Below, one piece after another: positions 36,064 through 47,310 of a stretch of DNA of 64,000 nucleotides. Origin of the DNA: Gibbula magus (taxonomy: Eukaryota; Mollusca; Gastropoda; Trochida; Trochidae); contig OW388292.1 in assembly GCA_936450465.1 (NCBI GenBank), positions 24,024,652 through 24,088,651 on the forward strand, read 5' to 3'. Both the position numbers and the translations under genes were made by a program. Position 1 is the first letter of the stretch, and each line of letters starts with the position of its first letter. A model generated the notes under the pieces. The model made no database searches, was not told the origin of the DNA, and was given only the letters and a program-made list of their open reading frames with translations.

Positions 36064-36865
36064 CATTTGGAAGACATATACCTATACAGATATAAAAGGA
36101 ATGTAACGAGAAAACCACCCCCATGCTCATTCAAACTCATATTTCGCATTAACAAAATCAAAATCAAAAGCTATGCGACAAAACAGCCCCTATATCGCTA
36201 CCTCACCATGTCCACGCTCACAAAAAACAGCGAAAACTCACCTTTTAAAATTGTTTATTAATTCTAGCAATGTTGACAGCACCTATGAATCGGCAGATTC
36301 GAAATGCAGAGTGAAACTACCGATGTAAACAAATACAACACCTACATATCATTTCTCCGACTGTACTGCGGCATTTTGTCTCAAAATTTTGCAAGTTCGC
36401 CATTCAGCCATTGACCTTGACATTCAGCTTCGTCAGCATTTGAAAATGTTATGTTTCTAATGTCACATACTGAGGTCATAACCTTTGACCTTGTGACAAT
36501 AACTTTGATGAAGGTAGAATTTTTGGAAAAAAATTAACCATGGCCAGAGTTTTCACTCGATCTTTCAGAGGATGTCATATTTTAAAGCTTATGAAATACC
36601 GTCTCATGTTAAATGCAGATCTAGATGATAATATTTCGTAAATTACCCTTACATTTAAACTGCTAATTTGGAGAATAGTTTGTGCAACAATGGGACTAAA
36701 TCCCGGGGGCTCTTGTGCTCAAGGCACTCTTGTTGTGTTATCCAGAATAGCAGCCCGCGTAGATTTTATGTACACAAAAACCCAGTAAGAATTAATGTGT
36801 TCATGTTCTTAATTTTCCTTTATTTGTCAAGTGAACCGCCTTTAGGAGTAATATATATATTCATA
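36064..36865. other. Intergenic DNA, nothing recognised
   Basis: Plus-strand frames 35965-36261 and 36668-36874 carry no recognised motif. Confidence 0.4.
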
Positions 36866-37855
36866 CTAGATTAGCGTTTGCGGGACATCGCAAAGCAGAG
36901 CAGCCCCAAAACTTAAGGTCTCTAATATACCACAAAAGGCAATTGAACATTATTCCAAGAAATTTCATTTACAACTAGAACAAATCAGATCTCGATCATG
37001 ACTGTGGTGACTTCACACAATTTTGATTATCATTGGAGTCAGTGGGAACAAGTTTATTTATCACTTGGGGCACTTTAGACAGGTTTAATCATCACTGGAG
37101 TCAATCGATCATAACTGAGGTCTCTACACATGTTTGTTTTTGGGGTGGTCACCACACATTTCATATTGATTGTGAACATGTCAAAACAAATTATTAATAT
37201 AAGTTCTTAAAACCTAGTTCTGATTTCAAAATTTTATCAGAGTGTTAACATGGCCTCAACTCATATATTGTGACCTTGACCTTTGTTCCTTAACGTCAAA
37301 CAATTAATGATCGTTTTTCATTTGTGTATAACTATAATGTAAAGATTCAAAGTTATAACAGTTAAAATAACGTAAATTCGAAAAAGCATGCTTAATTCGT
37401 GAGCTTTATCATATTCCGTGGCCTTGACCTTCGATCTTGATTCGCTAAATTCCGTCAGAGGTCAAGGTCACAGTGAGGTCACAACTTAAGCATGCATTTG
37501 TGAACATTCAACAGTTATTTCAACTATTAAAACTTTGAATCATTACATGACTGGAATACACAAAGTGATCATTGATTGTGTGACCTTGAAGGTCAAATGT
37601 TAACGGCCAAGGCCATGAGATATTGGTTAAGGCCATGTTAACCCTTTAATTCAATTTTGAAATCAGAAATAGGTTTTAAGAACAAGCTTGTTTCACGTGA
37701 CCCCAGTGATGATTCAACTTGTTAGTAATAACTCCAATAATGAACAAACGTATATTAACAAAATCCCATGTTATTTGTTGCTTTGGAGAAGGCGGAACAG
37801 GGAAAGGCGAAACCCTAACTTTCGGGGCTGCTCTGCTCATCTAGTGCCACGAGAC
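36866..37855 (+). mobile_element. TGACCTTGACCT-type element, copy B (most complete)
   Basis: Left end ACTAGATTAGCGTTTGCGGG followed by CAAAGCAGAGCAGCCCC. The right end, in reverse complement, is GCACTAGATGAGC followed by AGAGCAGCCCC. The ends form an inverted repeat, extended by TTCCGCCTTCTCC and TGAAATCAGAAATAGG wording that is mirrored inside. The interior has TGACCTTGACC and AAGGTCA half-sites. No coding capacity. Confidence 0.65.
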
Positions 37856-37944
37856 TAAAGCAAGATTATTAAATAGTGTTTTCCATGAGTTCACAAAACT
37901 TGCGAAATAAAGATCTGCAGCAGATGTTGGTAAACAGACAAACA

Positions 37945-38100
37945 GATAAATGGTGAAAACCTCGTGTATATTCACAATCTATTGAGCATTGAACACGCTA
38001 AAGTCTTGCGAACGTCACCGTAGGGAAGGCCAAGGTTAATGGTGAAAACCTCGTCTTTATCCACAATTGATTGACGGGCAGCTCACAGCGTTGAACACGG
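37945..38100 (+). repeat. Two diverged ~90-bp tandem units
   Basis: AATGGTGAAAACCTCGTGTAT at 37949 recurs as AATGGTGAAAACCTCGTCTTT at 38039, each followed by CCACAAT or TCACAAT, ATTGA and GTTGAACACG or CATTGAACACG. Confidence 0.6.
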
Positions 38101-41100
38101 ACAGTCACCTGATTAGAAACTGGGAAAAAATCTTTAAAAAACACCATTGTTTTAAATCGTCACTGATTATCACGAAGGCAAGCAATCCAGTCGGGAATAA
38201 TGAACAGTCACTTGGGGGTGAAAATGTTCACTTGACAATTCTGTATGTTGAAGTAAGAAGAAATTTCACATGGCTTATATATATTTTCTTTGTCACACAA
38301 TGGCTAGGAAACACCAACTGGAAAAGGGACCTGCGGGACAGGTTCCAAAGCCCGACTGACTTCCTGAAGTGAAACGGGTCAACCATCTCTAACAGCGGAT
38401 TTCTCCAGACTGATTATTAAGCGCGAAAATCATGTCACGTGACAGGTGCATATTGTCGAACGTTGCCCATTGGATAAAACAGATACATTATTGACCGAGT
38501 GGATGTAAAAACATATCATCTCGCTATTATGATGATAGCTCAATGATATTTTGTATACACCACTTGTGTCAACTTGTGTCATCATGTATCTATTACATGT
38601 TAAATGTTATGTGAACAGGACACTCTAACATACCATACCTTACAATATTATGAAGCTATCACTTAATGTTAGCGGACAAAATCAGTATTGTGGGGTCCAC
38701 GTGTTGAAAAAATTACCAAAACTCAAGACACCATACGAAACTTCCGCTCAAGACACTTTTTAGGCGTACAGTTAAGTCACGTGATGCTACGGCGTGTTCA
38801 ATTAACAACCATTGTTGAACGTGAACGAAGTTTCAGTTCTCAAACTGGTTTGAAAACATAATTCAGATATTCTTTAGACTCTGATAAACTCGACCTTCCG
38901 TTGAAAATCGGCATGTTTGTATCCCGAGAGCACATGTTCAATCCAGATGTCATACACTGGCTCCGTTAAAAGAGGCGGAAGGGGAGACTACAAACCAAGA
39001 CCCGCTAAAGTGCCCAGACTTGTTTCAACCACTGCACGACGAAGTGATTACTGAACTGAACTGAACATGTGCATTTTCATGGATTAAAAATAACACAATT
39101 AACAAGTGAACATGGTTTTGGTTTTGGTGTATTACAACAGTATATCAGTGTATGCAATAAGGGCCGTACTCCAGCCCGGTACCTGTTAACGTGTGGTCCT
39201 GGCTGGTAACTTCAAGTTGTCATTTACCTTTTTAAAAATAACCCTTTTGGCTGGCTTCTTTTCAAGCTTTAATATTTCAAACACTGAGTATACTGACTTA
39301 AAGTGTCTCACGTGAAATAGAGTACCCGGATTTTGAAAATATGGTGGGTATCTAAAAATATGAATACCAACGTGAAATTTGAAAAACCCATTTACCTTTC
39401 AAAACACGGGTAGACCTACTACCTTAATTAAAATAATATTCCGAGACACAATCAGTTTACCTTACCATTAAGGATTTCACAATATGATCATTATGTTGCC
39501 GATTGCAACATAGTACATGTAAATGTAGGCCAATAACGCTATAAAACTATTGCTGACTTTTGTAAGTTCTTATAAACTAGTATGCTTTGGTATAATATTG
39601 ATAACATCAGCCCATTTATTTCAAACAATTCATCGAGACTTGAACACCTTAAAATGTATGTAAGCCTATTAGGGCTACGCTATTATTTCGCATCTTTTAT
39701 TTTGAAAATTAAAAAAGGTACGGAGTCGAATTTTCAAGATATGAAGTTACTGGAAAATACCATAGCGTCGCCTTATTAAATAGGCTTTGAAAGTCAATAA
39801 TTATCACTTTGTGGAAGTAACAACACATTGATTGTCCATGGGTCAATTCGCATGTTCAGTCATTTCTAAATGTCTGGTCCCGACAATACTATCTTGTCGA
39901 ATATTTAAAGAGCGCTTCCTATGCAATTGATGAACGATTCAGTGTGAGCGTCTCAACTTTAAATGAATTTAAATGTACCATTTGGTTCTCATAATTTCTC
40001 TATTCTGTTTATCAATATGTTTGTAGTGATATTTTGACATTAAAAATTTATACTTATCTGATCAGATGTAATGACTGACATTACGTTACGACTGACATTA
40101 CGTTACCGAGTTATGTCTTGTCTTACACAAAGATTACTTTGAGAGGAAATTTAGAAGCTGGTATGATGAATGAGACTGAAAAAAGTATTAGTTTTATTTT
40201 TAAAATGGCCAAAAAGGGAGCATCACAAGAAGTAACGCTGTTGGGCTTGTATTGTCCTTTAGTTGGCATCAATTTGATAAGTTTAGTTTTACGTAAATGG
40301 ATTTTGAAACAATTCGATTGCTCCACTAGTTAATATTACTGACAGAAATGTAGTGTTTTCTTTTTAGAAAAGGTTGGTGTGCACATGTACTGTCTCTCTT
40401 CAAAGTGAATTTATCAGCCTTAATATGTTGTACATGTTTATTTAGAAAATATATTGTAGTAGGCCTAATTTGGAGGATGAATATTTTTGCCGATGCATGC
40501 ATTTTTTTTTTTTAAATACCACAAAAGACATATCACATGTCTTCGACTGTGAATTAGTAAAACACTTTTGAGATAAAGTAATTTTCTACATACCTAGCTC
40601 CAACTTCATTATCATGCTTGGATTGTGTTCGCACAAATAAATATTAAGTCATAATATTCTTCTAGCCACAATTTTCAATTATGTTGCAAGTATCAAACCG
40701 TATAGTCTTTCCACTGAGGCAAATCTTAAAACCGTCAAATGAAATATGTAGAATTGAAAAATTCATTGTTTGAAAAATATAACAGGTTAGGCACCCCCAC
40801 ATTTACCTGTCATACTTGGTATTGATTGAAGCACCCCTAAAATATTAGTATCCAACTCTCTGGCCGAAATGTTTGCTGCTTTATCCAGCTTTGCTTGCCG
40901 TGCGTTACATGTACCTTACATGTATATTCTTAGGTTTTTAAAACAACAAAGATTATATATTTACCGCCTTTGTTTGTTATATGAAATGTATGTATGAATT
41001 TGGATAGAATATAAAAACAGTGGGAAAAGTACATGTAAGTGTACTCTAGCTGCAAATAGGACTGTAAATTCACCATCCCATCCTCGGTTACTTCGGGATT

Positions 41101-41109
41101 TAAGTAGTT
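38101..41109. other. Intergenic DNA, nothing firmly recognised
   Basis: Frames at 38067-38372, 39582-39779 and 40118-40333 show no family features. Around 38895-39060 more than one frame stays open for ~45 codons, but no splice context or motif supports an exon. A small direct repeat ACTGACATTACGTTAC lies at 40074-40106. Confidence 0.45.
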
Positions 41110-41178
41110 AATAGTAACCTATGCCAAGGTTGATACGTGAAATTTACCCCCGAGGTAACCGAGGCATAGGTTACTATT
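41110..41178. repeat. Perfect 16-bp inverted repeat
   Basis: AATAGTAACCTATGCC (41110-41125) is mirrored exactly by GGCATAGGTTACTATT (41163-41178). A second nested pair involves CCTCGGTTAC and GGTAACCGAGG. Confidence 0.8.
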
Positions 41179-41420
41179 TGTCATACACACCGCGGAAAAC
41201 ATGGTCAATTAAAACTTTTACTTCTTTTTGGAAGTAATATGTTTACAATTTGAGACATAGAATGCCCATTATATCGCCTGCTAAATAACACGTGCACTCA
41301 ATGTACAACCTCACGAGCAGAACATGACAATAAGAACACTTTGCACGTGCGAAGTAAAATGCACGAGGCTTTCCAAGTTTGACTGCTGTCAAGCTGTTCG
41401 CATTGTCCAATCAGCAAACT

Positions 41421-41854
41421 AGCTATGCTTGATTCGGGACCCGGCGCACTACCCGGCGTACGCCGCCTAGGCGTACTCCGAATGCGCCGGTTTGAAATGA
41501 CCGGCGAAGGCGGCGTATACTGGCGGACAAATGTTATCCTTGCGACTTTCAATAATTATTTTTTAATGAATTTCCTTCTGACAATTGGATAGTTGACTGA
41601 TTTATTTTAAAATATTTCTGGTTCTTTAAAACAATGCATTACACGCTGATATAATATTAATATAAGTTTTGAAATATTTTTTTAAAAAATACTCGTTTGA
41701 TATAAATGACATGTTTATTGAAGCTAGTTTGAGAGATGATGACGTCTTCCTGTCTGTGCACCGATACACTTGTTTCAACTAAGCCTGGTCCAGGAACGGC
41801 GTACGCCGGACATGTGACCGGGGTATACGCCGCCAAAACTAATCAAGCATAGCC
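41421..41854. mobile_element. GC-rich TIR element, ~434 bp
   Basis: AGCTATGCTTGATT (41421-41434) is mirrored by AATCAAGCATAGCC (41841-41854). Both ends continue inward with CCGGCGTACGCCG-type palindromes and CGGCGTATAC/GTATACGCCG. The middle is AT-rich. It has no coding capacity; the minus-strand frame 41298-41552 is a shadow. Confidence 0.7.
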
Positions 41855-42454
41855 ATTGATGCTGTGGCGTGCGCACGCGTGTAAAAAACACGTGCTCTCC
41901 ACAATTTACTTGAGAAAGCGTCTGGATGGTTAGACTGGTCTCAGCTATGTTCCATTATGGCGAACACGTGCTTGTCGGAATATTCTTAGTTACAACGAAG
42001 CAAACATATGGATAATAATTGTCGGCCCAGTTTCGGGTGGTACAGAGGTTACTGACAAATGTTGAAAAGAAGATTGTGTAAATTAAATGTGTTCTTTGAG
42101 CAATGAAATGCTCAACTGCATCGACAATCAACGCAGATTCGTTTATTATTGGATTGCAATATCGTATTTGTTTTGTTAGTGCATATTTCTGCCAGATTAT
42201 TTGAATTAAAAAAAGGATCAACAACGCCTCATCCCTATAAGTAGAAATAGCCAAGTTGAAACAGAGTCGGTTTCCTGTCACATCTCTCAAGGAATACGAA
42301 GATCTACCATTACAACAGATCATCGCGTCTGTGTTTGAAGACCTGCTTTCTGTTGTTCTTCATGACCGTGCATTCGTTTGTGTAAATGCACTATTTTGTT
42401 GAATTAATAAAACTATGAAAATTTGTCCTGTTCTTCATCCTAACCATTCTTTAG

Positions 42455-42735
42455 AGTAACCGCCAAGACTGATACGAACATACTGACCTTGAAGAATTTC
42501 AGATATCAAGCTTTCATGACGTCACATAACATTAAAACATATTTACGGAAGTGTGGAGTTTTTTTTAATATCACTCGAGGCGAAGCCGAGAGTAATATTT
42601 GAAAAACACTAACTAACGTGTTTTTAACCGAGGAAGGAAACTGAAACTCGAGGCCAAGCCAAGTTTCATATTTCATAACTCTAGGTCGGTATGTTCATGT
42701 CAACCTCCGATGACGTCATGCCAGGTTGATATGGC
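42455..42735. mobile_element. Foldback element with CTCGAGGCGAAGCCGAG hairpin
   Basis: The outer arms (ACTGATACGAACATACTGACC at ~42468 and its mirror GGTCGGTATGTTCATGTCAAC at ~42683) are imperfectly complementary. Inside are AATATCACTCGAGGC-GAA-GCCGAGAGTAATATT and AAACAC...GTGTTT hairpins. TGACGTCA occurs near both ends. Confidence 0.6.
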
Positions 42736-43200
42736 TTATATACGGTTATCCGTTACACTGGCCATATCATGCCTAGGTGTGTATAGATATATCTACATCC
42801 TCTCCACTGTATACATTGTATAGCATATGCTAAATAACCGTAATTTGGATGCGAGACAAAGTATGTTTATGATAGCGATAAGAGGTTCGGGTTTCTATTT
42901 GACAGCCCAATTCAGTTTCTTGAATTTACAGAGGATGCCTATAATAAGACGTGGATACAACGAATTAATTTCTTATATAATCCAAAATCAAGTAAGTGAG
43001 ACACGAACGATATACAGTAGCGAACCGATTTCCACAATTACAATGATTTAGTCACAAGGGCACGTATCGATTAAATACAGCTTTATAACGACACATTATA
43101 TGCCTATAGAGCCTATCCTTTTAATTTTAAATACTAATATTGTAGGGTCTACAGCCATACATGTTCTATGTAATAAAACTGTTAATCTGAAACTTTCAGC
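42736..43200. other. Intergenic DNA, nothing recognised
   Basis: A 74-codon plus-strand frame at 42827-43051 lacks recognisable features. Confidence 0.4.
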
Positions 43201-43370
43201 TTCCTATGCCCTATGACGGGGGCAAGGTCCAAATGAACACAATTTAATCAAGGTACCTCCCAAAAATATTTCAGCTTTGGAGGTGCAGCGGTTCTGGAGA
43301 AGAAGTCGAAAAAGTGAAATGTTCACGCCCCATGCAATAAGCCCATCTAACCTGATGAGCCAAAGGGTCA
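43201..43370 (+). repeat. Short copy of the CTGGAGAAGAAG repeat family
   Basis: Contains AGGTACCTCC, AATATTTCAGC, GGTTCTGGAGAAGAAGTCG and CCTGATGAGCC in the same order as 35700-35830. Confidence 0.6.
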
Positions 43371-43928
43371 GTTTCAGTTATCATATATTTCACAACCAAT
43401 TATGTAATAATGTCCAGGACATTCTCTCCACACAGAGGCTACAGATGGATCATGTCTTATGTTGTTACATTGCAGCAGTTTTCTTGTTCGATCGAATTAT
43501 AATAAAATGTTGTGTGATTAGTGGCGATGTTTCAAACCTTCTCTCCTTACATACGTAACTCAACGCCTCTCTTCCCACGTTACATCAGTTCTTATGCCAG
43601 GGTTAAAAAGCCTGCTGCAACCAAAGTTTGTGCTATCAGCGACATCAAACTGAGAATTCGGTAATGATTTCCTTACCTTCGAGATGCGCACATATATTTT
43701 ACACGTAAACGCTAGATAGCTTATTCCAAAAGGTAACGATTGTAATCTATGCTGCACAAATGCCCCGCAAAATGTTATTACAGGAAATTGAAGATACTGA
43801 TCAGTGGATTGTACATGTGAGGAGGTTATGTAGACCAACTATGACTTGAAAGCAGTCAGGATATCGACACATAACATCATCGGTGGTTTCACCTATTGGT
43901 ATACGAAAGTATAATTTAACTTCATAGG
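43371..43928. other. Intergenic DNA, nothing recognised
   Basis: No supported gene downstream of MT2. Confidence 0.4.
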
Positions 43929-43937
43929 TTTATTGAT

Positions 43938-43943
43938 TTTATT
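43938..43943 (-). terminator. MT2 polyadenylation signal (AATAAA)
   Basis: The plus-strand TTTATT reads AATAAA on the gene strand, ~180 bases past the MT2 stop. A second hexamer lies at 43929-43934. Confidence 0.5.
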
Positions 43944-44124
43944 GCACAATAAAAGAAAATATATATTGATATAAATGTTGAATTGTACCGCATGGACATG
44001 GAAAGAGTTCAAATCTCGTGTTGTACAGCACTGAAGTCAAATAGACAGACATGTCTGCAGTACACAATGTTCGTGAGATGTTGGTCCTGTAGTTGAAGTT
44101 CTAGGGTCACGTGATACTTGCACA

Positions 44125-44201
44125 TCACTTGCAGCTGCAGGAGTTGTCGCACTTACACGTATCATTTCCGGTGCAACCTTTTTTGCATGCGCAGGAACCA
44201 T
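44125..44201 (-). CDS. MT2 exon 3
   Basis: 77 nt with acceptor TGTGTTGACAG. It encodes [10 protein letters not shown] ... CDNSCSCK then TGA, the conserved molluscan metallothionein tail. Confidence 0.93.
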
Positions 44202-47200
44202 CTGTCAACACAATACGAACAATTTTAACTTTTCAAGATGATAATTTGAGTAACACCAAAACGAAAGAAAACATTAAGTCCAATCTCATGAGAGAATGCG
44301 TTATGTAATGGAGAATGCATCGGAGCTGTGGATTCGTTAAAAACTAGAAGAGCGTTTGCGGGACACCGCAAAAGCAGAGCAGCTCCGAAACTTTGGGTCT
44401 CGCCTTTCCCTGTTCCGCCTTCTCCTCAGCATAAATAAAATGGGAATTGATTTTGAAGTTATTCTAACAAGTTGAATCATCACTGGGGTCACTTTTCACA
44501 ACTTTGTTCTTAAAAAATATTTCTGATTTCAAAATTGGATCAAAAGATTAACATGGCCTTATGATATATCTCATGACCTTGAACTTTGACCTTCAAGGTC
44601 ACACCATCAATGATTTCTTTTCTTTGTGTATAACAATCATAATGACTCAAAGTGTTCATTGTTAACATAAGGCATATTCCCAATAGCACGCTTAAGTTGT
44701 GACCTTGCTGTGACCTTGACCTTTGACAGATTTTAGCAAAAACGTTTTCAAATCTTTGTCTTTCTCCATAGTTGATATATACCAAGTTAGGGCCTAATAG
44801 CACAGAAGTTGTTGAAGTAATCGTGTTTACAAGGATTTTTGTAGTGATTTCAGAACTCATGACCTTGAATGTGAGCATGTCAAAATATTTCCCCAGCTGT
44901 ACAAGAAAGAAACTATATATATGAGGTGTTGATACCTTCATGGAAAAAAGTTATTTAGTGATTTCAGAACTGATGATCTTGACCCTATCTCGTGACCTTG
45001 ACCTTTAAAATTCAATGTCACACAACCAGTGATCACTTTTCATTGTGTATCACAATCATGTAATGATTCAAAGTGTTAATAGTTGAAATAAGACATTTTC
45101 GCAAAAGCATGCTTAAGTCGTGCCCTCGCTGTGACCTTGACCTTTGACGGATGCTAGCGAAAACCTTTTCAAATCTTGGCCTTTCTCCATAGTTGATATA
45201 CATTTAATAAGAGCCTGATAGTACAAATATTTTTCAAGTTATCGTGTTTACAAGGATTTTTTTTAGCGATTTCAGAACCTGTGACCTTGACCTTTGACCT
45301 TGAATGTGAACATGTCAAAATCATCCACCAGGTTTATAAGAAAGAAGCTATGTATATGAGGTGTTAATACCTTCTTGGGAAAAGGTTATTTAGTGATTTC
45401 AGAACTGGTGACCTTGACCATATTTCGTGACCTTGACCTTTTAAATTCAAGGTCACACAATCAGTGATCACTTTTCATTGTGCATAACAATCATTTAATG
45501 ATTCAAAGTGTTAATAGTTGAAAGAAGACATTTTCGCAAAAGCATGCTTAAGTCGTGCCCTCGCTGTGACCTTGACCTTTGACGGATGTTAGCGAAAACC
45601 TTTTCAAATCTTGGCCTTTCTCCATAGTTGATGTACACAAAATAAGAGCCTGATAGTACATATATTTTTCAAGTTATCGTGTTTACAAGGATTTTTTTTA
45701 GCGATTTCAGAACTTGTGACCTTGACCTTTGACCTTGAATGTGAACATGTCAAAAAAATTCCCCAGGGGCATAAGTATGAAGTTATGTATATGAGTTCTC
45801 AAAACCTTCTAGGAAAAAAGTTATAGTGAATACAAAACGCGGCGGCGGCGGCGGCGGCGGCGACGGAAACTGCGCAAAAACTGATAGCAGCTCCGACTTA
45901 GTCGGAGCTGCTAATAATCAACGAGCCCCGAAGGGGCGAGATGATAATTTTTAACGAATCCACTGTTCCGAATGCATTCTCCATCTTAATCCATGTATGA
46001 CGTCACGAAACATATGCATATGTGATTATTTTACATTTGAAACAATAAATGTCAATTATGGGACAAATTTCGGTTCTCATTCATCGGATATGGAACAAGT
46101 AGCTGCGACCCTCACGAAATGGATTCTTCCACGCACGTGATTGACAGCTAAAACTCTGTCTTTCCATGCCATCCCCGGGCGTTACCGGTCTTAAATAAAA
46201 CCGAGGATTCTTACTGACAAACAAACCTAAGGTTCCTAACAGCGTCTTGTTGCCGAGTGGTTAGAAGCGCTGACTACCAAGCGAAGGGTTGCATGTTCGA
46301 ATCCAGGTTCATGCATTACAAAAACGTGTCTAGTTGAGGGATATTTTAAGATCCTATTCAGATACACCAAGACAAATTACATCAGTCTCGAATAATGTAC
46401 TCGATTAGCCATTACTGAAAATGTGTAAAACCTAACACCCCTCCTGACTGGGACAGTAGATTCCTAAATAATAACCAACCGATAACACAATAGAGTGACG
46501 TCATGACCATGTATTAAGCGCATTTTATATCAAACAACTTCCTCCACGAAATGCACCAATGACCAATGTTTATATAAGCCAGTGAGAGAGACTGGCGCGA
46601 GGGAAGTGGTATATGTTCATGGGCCTTGTGTTGGCCTACTATTATTAAGGGGTCCGCCTCACCTGAACACTTGCAGTCTCTCTTCACGTCTTTACACGTG
46701 TCACACGCGCATCCTGTCGCGCACTTGCAGTTGTCGCCACACGCACATGGGTCGGTTGTGCAGGCAGTGGTGCAGCAGGCTTCTCCTGTCGAGAAAGAAT
46801 TATAATAACAGTATTGTCAGGGATATTTTCGGGCAATATATCCGCCGTCGTATGTCTATGTGTGACAATACTATACGAAACTTCCCTCACATCGTTCAGG
46901 TTCTCTTTTTTGTGGTCGACATCGATGCATATTTAACATAAGTCAGTTCATTACACTGGATAAATCGTTTACATAGCAATAATCATCCTCAGTGATAATG
47001 AATTTAAAGTATGCTATACAATAACAATCAATTACTAACACGTTAAATAGTTGATGATACTCATCAGCTTATCGTGGTGTCATATTGTTTCATTGATTAC
47101 TGTTAAGTCGATCGTTTTCACAATATCCATAAATTACAAACAATCCACTTCGCTGAAATGGCTGTGACTTAATTAAGTTTGTGTAAGTAAAACATAATTA

Positions 47201-47271
47201 CAACCTACGTGTATAAGTTATTTCAAAGCGTGTTTCTTAAATCTAGTTGGGAAATACTCCGTAGATTTTAC

Positions 47272-47310
<39 letters not shown>

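Noticed and set aside
38895..39062. Possible exon with several open frames
   Set aside because: More than one frame is open, none has a motif, and no clear acceptor or donor pair fits.
40118..40333. 71-codon frame with open frames on both strands
   Set aside because: No domain, splice context or homology I can recognise; length is expected by chance.
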